This document shows positions 8,057 through 15,050 of a stretch of DNA of 33,799 nt, one piece after another (the stretch's first letter is position 1; each line of letters starts with the position of its first letter). The notes under the pieces were generated by a model. That model had not been told where the DNA came from, searched no databases, and saw only the letters and a list, made by a program, of their open reading frames with translations. The position numbers were made by a program, and so were the translations under genes. The DNA lies in assembly GCF_014650995.1 (NCBI RefSeq), contig NZ_BMWA01000007.1:1-33799 (forward strand). Reading direction: 5' to 3'. The stretch is from Streptomyces viridiviolaceus. Its GTDB lineage: Bacteria > Actinomycetota > Actinomycetes > Streptomycetales > Streptomycetaceae.

Positions 8057-8687
8057 TCACCGCCGGGAGGCCGTCAACACACCCCGGTACAGTCCGAGTT
8101 CGCGGGCGAGCGCCTCGTCCACCCACTCCTGGGGCCCGGGCCCGTGACACGGCGCGCCCGAACGACGTCAGCTGGACGGCCGGTCCGTCGAGCAGGGCCG
8201 TCAGACGCAGGGCGGCGCCTTCGGGGTCCGGGCAAGGGAACTCGCCGGCGGCCACCCCCTCGGCGATGACCTCGGCGAGCGCGGCCTTCCACCGCCGGTC
8301 GAGTTCCCGCGTGACCTCTCGCAGCGCGGGTTCGCGCAGTGCCGCCGCCCAGCCCTCGATCCACAGCCGCCAGCCCTTGGCCCGGCCGGTCGGGGCGTAC
8401 CACCGCACGGCCGACCGCAGCCGGCGCAGCGCCGACGTGCGGCGGCCGAGCAGGCCGCGCAGACGGGCGAGGTCGTCCTCGGCCGCGCAGGTGAACGCCG
8501 CGGCGACCAGCTTCTCCTTCGTCGAGAAGTGGTGGAGCACCAGCGCGTTGCTCACACCGAGGGCCGAGGCCACGTCGGCGATCCGTAACGCCGCCACGCC
8601 GCGCGCCGCCATCTGCTCGACGGCGGCACGGAGCAGCTCCTCGCGCCGCTCCGTCACGCTCAACCGGACTCTCACCACGTCCGTCAC
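8057..8687 (-). pseudogene. TetR-family regulator, frameshifted near its C-terminus
   Basis: The N-terminal part is a normal TetR repressor: HTH with VSNALVLHHFSTKEKL near residues 40-60, then a BetI-like ligand domain reaching DGPAVQLTSFGRA. Up to there the frame starts at GTG 8687. The natural ending (QEWVDEALARELGLYRG and a stop at 8057-8059) lies in another frame. The switch falls between about 8131 and 8153, in a GGGGCCCGGGCCC-rich stretch, and the total length is 3n+1, so one extra base explains it. Without correction the protein reads on to about 302 residues, antisense through the SGNH gene. Either a real mutation that replaces the last helix or a sequencing error. It lies 49 bp after the CMD-like gene on the same strand, whose operon it probably controls. 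Confidence 0.85.
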
Positions 8688-8736
8688 CCTGTACAGCCGT
8701 GGCGACCTGCGGAGACGCCCGCTGCCGGCCCCGGAC

Positions 8737-9315
8737 TCAGTCCGTCGCGCCCGCGGTGCTCCGGCGGGCGTCGCCGAGGTCGCAGGAGTCCTTGAAGCCC
8801 TGACTGGTCAGCCCGAGCGCCGAGTTGATGCGGGAGCGCAGGTTCTCCACGGCGACCATGGCCGTCAGCTCCACGAACGCGGGCTCGCCGAGGCGCAGCC
8901 GCAGCCGCTCGGCCAGGTCGTCGCCGACGGTGGGCGGGGTCGCCGTCATGGCCTCGGCGTACTCCATGACGTCCCGCTCCAGCGGTGTGTAGACGTCGCT
9001 CTCCCGCCACACCGGCACGTCGTGGAGCTTTCGCCGGTCCATGCCGCGTTCGGTGTTCTCCCAGTGCCCGAAGTCCATGCACCAGGAGCAGCCGACCGAG
9101 GCCGCCGACGCCATGACCGCGAGCGCCTTCAGATCGGAGTCCAGCTTGTTCCACTTGGCCACGGACTGCTCGAACCGCAGGTCGCCCCAGAGTACGCGGG
9201 GGTTGTGCGCGAGCGCCTTGCCGGGGTCGAGGACCTTGCCGTACGTGCGCCTGGAATACCACTCCACGACACGGAAGAAGAGCGTCCGGGGCGGGGTGAG
9301 CGATACGCGGGCCAT
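8737..9315 (-). CDS. Carboxymuconolactone decarboxylase family protein (AhpD-like)
   Basis: A 192-residue CMD/AhpD-fold protein. The core ASVGCSWCMDFG carries the redox CxxC pair. The AhpD-type His three residues after the second Cys is not in place (H follows four residues later), so peroxidase-partner activity is uncertain. ATG 9315 has GGAAGG nine bases upstream; GTG 9324 directly abuts that box and is less likely. The gene precedes the TetR gene, 49 bp apart and in the same direction, a common arrangement for a TetR-controlled oxidative or xenobiotic response. It is divergent from the MBL-fold hydrolase across 172 bp. Confidence 0.85.
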   Translation of the reverse strand: MARVSLTPPRTLFFRVVEWYSRRTYGKVLDPGKALAHNPRVLWGDLRFEQSVAKWNKLDSDLKALAVMASAASVGCSWCMDFGHWENTERGMDRRKLHDVPVWRESDVYTPLERDVMEYAEAMTATPPTVGDDLAERLRLRLGEPAFVELTAMVAVENLRSRINSALGLTSQGFKDSCDLGDARRSTAGATD

Positions 9316-9487
9316 GAGGGCCACCTTCCTGTCCGTCGAGCCGTTCCGGGCGCTCGGCAGCGGGCGCCCTCATCGACACGACGAAGGCGGGGAGCACGGA
9401 CGTGACATCCGGCGGACAGGCGCGGACCGGAGCTGTCACACCTGGCGCCCATAATTGGGAGCCTGACCTACTCCACCTGGAGGTACC

Positions 9488-10675
9488 GTGGCCGGTTTCC
9501 GTTCCCCGAGCCCCGGGTTCCGCATGCCGCGGCCCGTGGCCTTCGGCGCGGACCCGAGTGGTGAGCGCATGGAGCGCATCCGCAGATCGCCGCACTTCCG
9601 CGACGGCGTCTTCCAGAATCCCGGGGGCGCGGCCCGGACCCGGCCCTCCGGGTCGGCACGGGAGTTCGCCAAGATCTACTTCGACAAGGAGGCGCGGAGC
9701 CGCCGTGCCCCCGGCGGCACGCTGCCGGTGCACGCCACCACGGTGGCCGACCTCGCCCGGCCGCCCGCCACCGGGCTGCGGCTGACCTGGATGGGGCACT
9801 CCAGTGTGCTGGCCGAGATCGACGGGCAGCGGGTGCTGTTCGACCCCGTCTGGGGTGAGCGCTGCTCCCCCTTCCCCTTCGCCGGACCCAAGCGGCTGCA
9901 CCCGGTCCCGGTGCCCCTCGCCGCCCTCGGCCCGGTGGACGTCGTCGTGATCTCGCACGACCACTACGACCATCTGGACCTGCCCACGATCAAGGCACTG
10001 GCCGGCACGGACACCCTGTTCGCCGTGCCGCTCGGCGTCGGCGCCCATCTCGAGCACTGGGGCGTGCCGGCCGCCCGGCTGCGCGAGCTGGACTGGCACG
10101 AGTCGACGCGGGTCGGCGGCCTCACCCTGACCGCCACCCCGGCCCGCCACTTCTGCGGCCGGGGCCTGCGCAACACCCAGCACACCCTCTGGGCGTCCTG
10201 GGTCGTCGCCGGGGAGCGGCACCGCGTCTACCACAGCGGCGACACCGGCTACTTCGACGGCTTCAAGGACATCGGCGCCGCCCACGGCCCCTTCGACGCG
10301 ACGATGATCCAGATCGGGGCGTACTCGGAGTTCTGGCCGGACATCCACATGACGCCCGAGGAGGGCATACGAGCCCACCTCGACCTTCAGAGGGGCGCGG
10401 CGGGCGGTGTTCTGCTGCCGATTCACTGGGGGACGTTCAACCTGGCGCCGCACGCGTGGGCGGAGCCGGGCGAGTGGACCAGGGACGCGGCGGAGGAGGC
10501 CGGGCAGGCGGCGGCGTTCCCTCGTCCCGGCGAGCCGTTCGAGCCTGTGGGGAAGCTGCCCTCTGAGCCCTGGTGGCGCGGGGTGTCCCAGCCCATCGCT
10601 CACCCGTGGCGTCGGCCCGCCGAGGTCGTCGCCGAGACGCGCGGCGGCGATCTCGACCTGGCGGGCGATCGGTGA
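9488..10675 (+). CDS. MBL-fold metallo-hydrolase, NAPE-PLD/UlaG-like
   Basis: A 395-residue metallo-beta-lactamase-fold hydrolase. The binuclear metal motif HDHYDH (His157, His159, Asp161, His162) is intact, with further ligands in TPARHFCGRG and YHSGDTGYFDGF and a terminal PIHWGTF. The order and length match the NAPE-PLD-like/Lactamase_B_2 group, which hydrolyses phosphodiesters or lactones. GTG 9488 has GGAGGT three bases before it; the box is part of CTCCA-CC-TGGAG, which could hide it in a small hairpin. The N-terminus (about 90 residues) has a typical MERIRRSPHFRDGVFQNP segment for this subgroup. A degraded copy of part of this gene occurs at 12745-12812. No signal peptide. Confidence 0.92.
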   Translation: MAGFRSPSPGFRMPRPVAFGADPSGERMERIRRSPHFRDGVFQNPGGAARTRPSGSAREFAKIYFDKEARSRRAPGGTLPVHATTVADLARPPATGLRLTWMGHSSVLAEIDGQRVLFDPVWGERCSPFPFAGPKRLHPVPVPLAALGPVDVVVISHDHYDHLDLPTIKALAGTDTLFAVPLGVGAHLEHWGVPAARLRELDWHESTRVGGLTLTATPARHFCGRGLRNTQHTLWASWVVAGERHRVYHSGDTGYFDGFKDIGAAHGPFDATMIQIGAYSEFWPDIHMTPEEGIRAHLDLQRGAAGGVLLPIHWGTFNLAPHAWAEPGEWTRDAAEEAGQAAAFPRPGEPFEPVGKLPSEPWWRGVSQPIAHPWRRPAEVVAETRGGDLDLAGDR

Positions 10676-11131
10676 CGGCGAGGAGGACGACCTCGGCGGG
10701 AGGGTGAGCCTGCCGGCTCGTCTTCCGGACGACGAGCGCGACGGCGAGATACGTGCCCTGGACGGCGCTTCCCGACGGGAGCGTCAGGCGAGCGCCCGGC
10801 AGTTCAGGCGCTCGTCAGCTCCCGTCTGGGGGTGCAGCTGTGGGCGCACAACCCGAACGCGCTGATCAAGCATCCATTCCACCGAGCGCGTCGAGGTACG
10901 CCTCCTCGTCGGTGTCGCCGACCCATACGGGGTCAGGGCCAGGTCGTCGAAGAGGCCGCCCATCGGACCGCAGTCGGCCGGGGCGCTCGGCGCGGCAGGT
11001 CCTCACCGCTCCGCAGCACCCGTTCAGCGTCCGGCTGATGGAGACCACCGCACGGCTGCCGGCGCGGATGCGTGCCTGAGACATCCGGTCCCTTGGTCCG
11101 GCACGCCGGTCCAAGGCACTCGGAGGACGGG
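10676..11131. other. Gap between convergent genes, no intact gene
   Basis: No frame here is convincing as an intact gene. On the - strand, coding-like pieces occur in two frames: one beginning MGGLFDDLALTP (about 10968 downward) and one ending VWVGDTDEEAYLDALGGMDA at stop 10866. The jump between frames suggests remains of a decayed gene, not identified. The left end holds the long hairpin at 10774-10826. Confidence 0.4.
10774..10826. terminator. Long two-part stem-loop, likely bidirectional terminator
   Basis: GACGGGAGC (10774-10782) pairs GCTCCCGTC (10818-10826), and inside it CGAGCGCC (10789-10796) pairs GGCGCTCG (10807-10814) around a 10-base loop. Seventeen perfect pairs are interrupted by one internal loop. 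It lies 99 bp after the MBL gene stop, between convergent units. Confidence 0.65.
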
Positions 11132-11659
11132 TCATGAGTGCCCGGGCTCCAGCCGGGCAGCGAGTGCTTCGGGCAGGTCGTCGCGGTTGGCCGGGGTGAG
11201 GCGGACGACGTCGACGTCGGGGCGCTGTTTGAGGGCGTCGGTGAAGGGGTCTCGGTGGGCCTGTACCGTGGCGACGATGTCCACGGCCGTGTCGAACAGT
11301 GCCTGGACCGCGTCCCGGAACGGGCTGCAGGCCAGTTCCATCCTGCCGAGCTCGTCCATGAGAACGAGCCGCCCGGGCACCGCCGTCGTCCGGAGGGACG
11401 GCAGCGCCAGCTGTTCCATGACGCTCAAGTCGACCCCGTACCGCCCGACACGGGTCGGGCCCGGGAAGTTCGTGTGGGCCAGGACCGCCCGCCTGCCTGT
11501 CAGTGTCTCCAGGGCGAAACCGACCCGGGTGCCGGCCTGCCGGATCTCCTCCGTGGTGAAGCCGACGGCCTCGCGGGTGCGCAGCAGCGCCGCCAGGCGG
11601 CGAACGGCGGTCGTCTTGCCCACGCCCGGACGTCCTTCGAGCAGAATCCTTGTCGGCAC
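11132..11659 (-). CDS. THEP1-like nucleoside-triphosphatase (NTPase_1 family)
   Basis: A 175-residue P-loop NTPase. The Walker A motif GRPGVGKTT (residues 9-17), the conserved GFTTEEIR and VGRYGVDL segments, and the Walker B VLMDELGRMEL match the THEP1/NTPase_1 family, small ATP/GTP-hydrolysing proteins known from archaea and hyperthermophiles and present in some bacteria. The GTG start at 11659 gives MPTRILLEGRPG; a ribosome site is poor (GATGGTGGCG). The cellular role of the family is not established. It follows the methyltransferase on the same strand, but 271 bp of apparently non-functional DNA lie between them, so cotranscription is doubtful. Full length for the family. Confidence 0.88.
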   Translation of the reverse strand: MPTRILLEGRPGVGKTTAVRRLAALLRTREAVGFTTEEIRQAGTRVGFALETLTGRRAVLAHTNFPGPTRVGRYGVDLSVMEQLALPSLRTTAVPGRLVLMDELGRMELACSPFRDAVQALFDTAVDIVATVQAHRDPFTDALKQRPDVDVVRLTPANRDDLPEALAARLEPGHS

Positions 11660-11778
11660 ACCGCCACCATCGGCGCGCGTTCGGCGGGCGAACGCCGCTG
11701 ATCGGGTGTTGCTCTGCGGACCGGTGTCCGCGCCGCTGCCCGCGGGCAGTGCGCCGCGCGGTGCGCAGGGGTGGGCCG

Positions 11779-11940
11779 ATGCCGCCGCCGGGACACGGCC
11801 CGCCCCGCTGCTTCTTCCGCCTGTAGGCCCCGTCCGAGCCGCCCACCCTGCACGACCGGCCGACCGTCGGCACCGTGCACCGCGGGGTCAAGGGCAAGGA
11901 ACTGGCCGTCGGCACCGTTGCCGGCGCGTATCAGCGCTGA
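11779..11940 (+). pseudogene. Unidentified C-terminal gene remnant with internal stop
   Basis: A short + strand frame starting at ATG 11779 has an in-frame TAG at 11824-11826. It then continues for 37 codons with strongly G/C-biased third positions, including RPTVGTVHRGVKGKELAVG and ending VAGAYQR at stop 11938-11940. The end overlaps the stop region of the methyltransferase gene on the other strand. There is no ribosome site and no gene upstream. This looks like the tail of a lost gene; I do not recognise the family. An 11-base direct repeat (GTCGGCACCGT) occurs twice within it. Confidence 0.3.
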
Positions 11941-12575
11941 TCGTAGCCATGGGCACCGTACAGCCGGACGAAGCAGGCCGACGTGACCGTCGCACGGTGC
12001 ACGAGGCCGTGGTCCCGCCGCTGGTACAGCTCGACCCGTTCATGTCCGCCCGGCCCGATGGGCTGGACGAGCCGGCCACCGGTCCGCAGCTGCGCGACCA
12101 GCGGCTGCGGTACCTCGGTGAAGGCCGCGCAGACGATGACGGCGTCGTACGGAGCACGGGCCGGTGCACCGAGGGTTCCGTCGCCGAGGACGATCTCGGC
12201 GTTCTCGATGCCCCGCCCGACGAGCCGACGGCGGGCCTCCTCGGCCAGGTCCGGCCAGCGTTCGACGCTGACCACGGACGCGGCGAGGCGGGCCAGCAGC
12301 GCGGTCTGCCAGCCGTAGCCGGTACCGATCTCCAGGACGCGTTCGCCTCCGGTGAGGCCGAGCGCGGACACCATCATGGCGACCAGCGAGGGCTGGGTGG
12401 TCACCTGGTCGTGGGGGAGCGGTACGGGCGTGTCGCGGTACGCGGACGCCACGTGCTCAGCGGGGACGAACTCCGCCCGTGGTGTGACCCGGACGGCCTC
12501 GAGCAGCCGCTCGTCCGTCACTCCCGCGGCCCGCGCCGCACGGACCAGGTCCTCGGGAGACGACTCATGCCTCAT
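11931..12575 (-). CDS. Protein-L-isoaspartate O-methyltransferase-like protein
   Basis: A 214-residue SAM-dependent methyltransferase of the PCMT family. The N-terminal PRAEFVPAEHVASAYRDTPVPL segment, QVTTQPSLVAMM, the SAM-binding motif VLEIGTGYGWQTALLARL (about 80-97) and the C-terminal QPIGPGG loop are in family order. PCMT enzymes methylate abnormal isoaspartyl residues for repair; in actinobacteria some relatives instead serve natural-product or peptide modification (for example lanthipeptide and graspetide methyltransferases). No precursor peptide gene is visible nearby, so a repair-type role is the default. ATG 12575 is used, with a weak GGTGA site. The gene is divergent from the GMC oxidoreductase. 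Confidence 0.88.
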   Translation of the reverse strand: MRHESSPEDLVRAARAAGVTDERLLEAVRVTPRAEFVPAEHVASAYRDTPVPLPHDQVTTQPSLVAMMVSALGLTGGERVLEIGTGYGWQTALLARLAASVVSVERWPDLAEEARRRLVGRGIENAEIVLGDGTLGAPARAPYDAVIVCAAFTEVPQPLVAQLRTGGRLVQPIGPGGHERVELYQRRDHGLVHRATVTSACFVRLYGAHGYDQR

Positions 12576-13141
12576 GGGTCACCGGAGCGCGGTCGCGATG
12601 CGTGCCTGTCTGCCCACGTCTCTCCTCCGATGCGGATGTGTCACCGATGTCGGCCCTACCGTCACATCTCCAGGTGAAAGGTCTCGTTCTCGGCACCCAT
12701 GTCAGAGTGACGGAGAGTGATTATCGCATGACTGTCCATGGCGGGACATTCGCATCACGCACCAGGAGGCATACGAGCCCACCGCGACCTCCGGAGCGGC
12801 GCGGCGGTCTCGGCTCCGCGGGTGACATGTGACATCGAGTGAGCAGAAAATGGGCCGGACCGTCGCGACGTCGAGCCGACGTCCGCGAAGAGCTTGCCCG
12901 CGTGCTCCGTGCGGAGGTGTCATCTCGTGGACCATGATGCAGTCGCTTCTGTGACGGCGACCAGGTGGGGCCTGGGTGAATCGCTGCGCATCTCGCGGTA
13001 TGCGGCGGCGGGTCGGGCCGTCGGGTGGTCACCGGCGTATGGGGACGGTCGTTCGTGTACGCGCCCCGTGTGCCCGCCCGGCCGGGCCGCGTGACCGCAA
13101 GCGACCCCGTGGACGAGATCGACGGCCGGAGGGCCGCCGAT
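12576..13141. other. Divergent gap with gene debris, no intact gene
   Basis: About 560 bp between the methyltransferase start and the preferred GMC start. It contains the MBL-gene fragment at 12745-12812 and otherwise nothing I can assign. No frame combines a ribosome site with coding-like composition. Part of 13025-13141 is open in the GMC frame and would be coding if an upstream GTG were used. Confidence 0.4.
12745..12812 (+). pseudogene. Degraded fragment of an MBL-fold hydrolase gene
   Basis: This stretch aligns with codons for PDIHMTPEEGIRAHLDLQ in the MBL gene at 10340-10410. GGCATACGAGCCCACC is identical at 12768-12783 and 10364-10379, with further matches on both sides (GACATT/C, CGACCT, GGCGCGGCG). 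One base is missing before the identical block, so the reading frame shifts; corrected, it reads IRAHRDLRSGAA. Flanking sequence shows no further similarity. It is probably a relic of a second, paralogous gene or of a local duplication. Confidence 0.6.
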
Positions 13142-14665
13142 GTGATCGTGGTGGGCGCGGGAGCCTCCGGCGCGGCTCTGGCCGCCAGGCTGAGCGAGGA
13201 CTCCGCGCGCGCCGTGCTGCTCCTCGACGCCGGGCCGGTCCCCGAACACCCCCCGCTCTTTCCCCCGGAGCTGCTGGACGCGCGACTGGTCCCCGGAGCG
13301 CAACCCGATCACCCGGCCGTCCAGCGGTACGCCGCGTTCCTGACGCCCGAGCGGCCTTACACGGTGGTCCGCGGGCGTGGTCTCGGCGGTTCGACCACCG
13401 TGAACGGCGGCTATTTCGTCCGGGCCCGGCGCGAGGACTTCGACCGCTGGTCGGCGGCCGGCAACCCGGCCTGGGCGTACGACCGGATGCTCCCCCTGCT
13501 GCGCGCGCTGGAGACGGATCTCGACTACGGCGCCGGGGAGCTGCACGGTGGTGAGGGGCCCATGCGCATCCGGCGACGAGCACTCGCGCACCCTGCCGCT
13601 GCGGCCTTTCGCGCGGCGGCGGAAGAACTCGGCCATCCCTTCGAGCCCGACAAGAACGACCAGGCCCCTCCGGGCTTCGGCCCGGTGCCGTCCAACGCCG
13701 TCGACGGCCTGCGGCTCAACACCGGCATCAGCTACCTGATGCCTGCCCTCGCCCGCGCCAATCTCACCGTGATCGGTGACTGCGCCGTCCGCCGCGTCGC
13801 CGTCCGGCACGGCCGCGCATGCGGGGTGGTCGTCCTGCGGAACGGACGGGAGACCGTGCTCCACTCCGACGAGGTCGTCCTGTGCGCCGGATCCTTCGTC
13901 ACTCCCCAACTGCTCCAGAGGTCCGGCATCGGGCCGCGGGCCACCCTCGAACGTCACGGCATCCCCGTCGTCCACGACGCCCCAGCCGTCGGCACCCGCT
14001 TCAGCGACCACCCGCAACTCGTCCTGGAATGGGCTCCTCGGACCGATCTGGGCGCACCCGATGACTTGTGGCTCGGCGGCTGCCTGCACCTGTCCTCCTC
14101 GGACCTCACCCACCCGGGCGACTTGGAGATCCTGCAGTCCCTCGTGCCGATGGCCGGACTCGCCGGCGGCGCTCCGGCCGTCGCCGGCGCGCCCCTGGCG
14201 TTCCTCGTCTCGGTCCAGTCGCCCGCCTCGACCGGCCGACTCCGCATCCGGTCCGCCGACCCGGCCGTACCCCCGCACATCCAGTACGGCTACCTCGCCA
14301 CGTCCGACGGCCGGCGCCGCCTGCGGGAGGCTGTCCGTGCCACCGCGGACATCGTCGCCACCCGCGCCTTCCGTCACGTCGCGCGGGCCGGCCTGCTCCA
14401 GCCCGAACCACAACTCCTCGCCGGCGATGACGTCTTGGACGAGTGGATCGGGCGCAGCATCGGCACGTCGCACCACGCGTGCGGGACGGCACCCATGGGA
14501 CCGGACGGCAGCACCGCGGCGGTCGACCAGTACGGCAGAGTCCACGGTGTGTCCGGGCTCCGCGTGGCGGACACCTCGATCCTGCCGACGGCCCCGCTGC
14601 GCGGCCCGGCGGCGACGGCCGTGCTCATCGGGGAATTCATCGCCCGCGCCATGCGCCGGGAATGA
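13142..14665 (+). CDS. GMC-family FAD oxidoreductase, MftG-like
   Basis: A GMC (glucose-methanol-choline) flavoprotein of about 507 residues. The N-terminal dinucleotide motif is VIVVGAGASGAALAARLSED. The GMC signature RGRGLGGSTTVNGGYFVRA follows, and the C-terminal SHHACGTAPMG carries the catalytic His pair region. The arrangement (LLDAGP, PPELLDAR, DKNDQAPPGFGPVPSN) resembles MftG, the mycofactocin-associated dehydrogenase, as I recall it. No mycofactocin genes are in the window, so the electron acceptor is unknown. Start: GTG 13142 has GGAGGG (13128-13133) eight bases upstream; GTG 13091 and GTG 13025 are in-frame alternatives adding 17 or 39 residues without clear ribosome sites. It probably oxidises an alcohol. 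Confidence 0.85.
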   Translation: MIVVGAGASGAALAARLSEDSARAVLLLDAGPVPEHPPLFPPELLDARLVPGAQPDHPAVQRYAAFLTPERPYTVVRGRGLGGSTTVNGGYFVRARREDFDRWSAAGNPAWAYDRMLPLLRALETDLDYGAGELHGGEGPMRIRRRALAHPAAAAFRAAAEELGHPFEPDKNDQAPPGFGPVPSNAVDGLRLNTGISYLMPALARANLTVIGDCAVRRVAVRHGRACGVVVLRNGRETVLHSDEVVLCAGSFVTPQLLQRSGIGPRATLERHGIPVVHDAPAVGTRFSDHPQLVLEWAPRTDLGAPDDLWLGGCLHLSSSDLTHPGDLEILQSLVPMAGLAGGAPAVAGAPLAFLVSVQSPASTGRLRIRSADPAVPPHIQYGYLATSDGRRRLREAVRATADIVATRAFRHVARAGLLQPEPQLLAGDDVLDEWIGRSIGTSHHACGTAPMGPDGSTAAVDQYGRVHGVSGLRVADTSILPTAPLRGPAATAVLIGEFIARAMRRE

Positions 14666-14714
14666 AGGCGAGGAAGTGGATGCGATCGGCTTTCGGGAGA
14701 CGGAGGACGACCTC

Positions 14715-14743
14715 TTGACCTCTGTGGCGGCAGCCACTACTTT
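14715..14743 (+). promoter_or_regulatory. Strong vegetative-type promoter ahead of the xdh leader
   Basis: TTGACC (14715-14720), a 17-bp spacer and TACTTT (14738-14743) form one of the best promoter matches in the window. It lies 50 bp after the GMC gene and points to the short ORF at 14789 and xdhABC. The predicted RNA start is near 14750. Confidence 0.6.
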
Positions 14744-14788
14744 TCGCTGGAAGCCGATCCATGACCACCGAAAGGAGGCGACCCGCGG

Positions 14789-14866
14789 ATGTACACCAGC
14801 TCTGATCTCGGTCGCCTCGCCCAGTGCACGGTCTGGGTTCCGGGTCGGATCGCGCACGGCTGCTGA
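14789..14866 (+). CDS. Possible 25-residue leader peptide before xdhABC
   Basis: ATG 14789 follows an almost complete anti-16S match, GAAAGGAGG (14770-14778), at 10 bases. The ORF begins MYTSSDLGRL, contains two Cys (residue 13 and the last residue) and ends at TGA 14864. It lies directly after the promoter at 14715 and is followed by a hairpin. No known family is recognised. It could be a regulatory leader peptide or the start of a decayed gene. A second ORF (MTTERRRPADVHQL, ATG 14761) overlaps it in another frame but has no ribosome site. Confidence 0.4.
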   Translation: MYTSSDLGRLAQCTVWVPGRIAHGC

Positions 14867-14878
14867 GCACGCCGTTCT

Positions 14879-14900
14879 GACGTGCCCGTCGTGGCACGTC
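14879..14900 (+). terminator. Hairpin after the leader ORF (attenuator candidate)
   Basis: An 8-bp perfect stem, GACGTGCC (14879-14886) and GGCACGTC (14893-14900), with a 6-base loop starts 12 bases after the leader ORF stop and 150 bp before xdhA. It could end or reduce transcription from the promoter at 14715. The rest of 14901-15050 shows nothing assignable. Confidence 0.45.
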
Positions 14901-15050
14901 CTCAGCTTCCCGTCACCATCTTCCGGCACGCCGCTGTCGCGTGCTGTCTTGCGCCCGCTCCTCCGACGTGGCGCGTCTGAACACAGAAAGCTGCCCGGAA
15001 TTGGCGAACATGATGAATCGACCGATCGCGCACCGAAATGCAGGCCTGTC

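Noticed and set aside
7127..15014. A shared string near CCGGARTTGGCGAACA at 7127 and 14996
   Set aside because: A 15/16 match of this kind is expected several times by chance in 34 kb on both strands, and neither copy has a good -10 at the right distance.
13776..15050. Upstream extension of the xdhA frame through the GMC gene (912 codons in total)
   Set aside because: The first part is a shadow of the GMC gene. The 2Fe-2S domain starts near 15060, so GTG 15051 is the sensible start.
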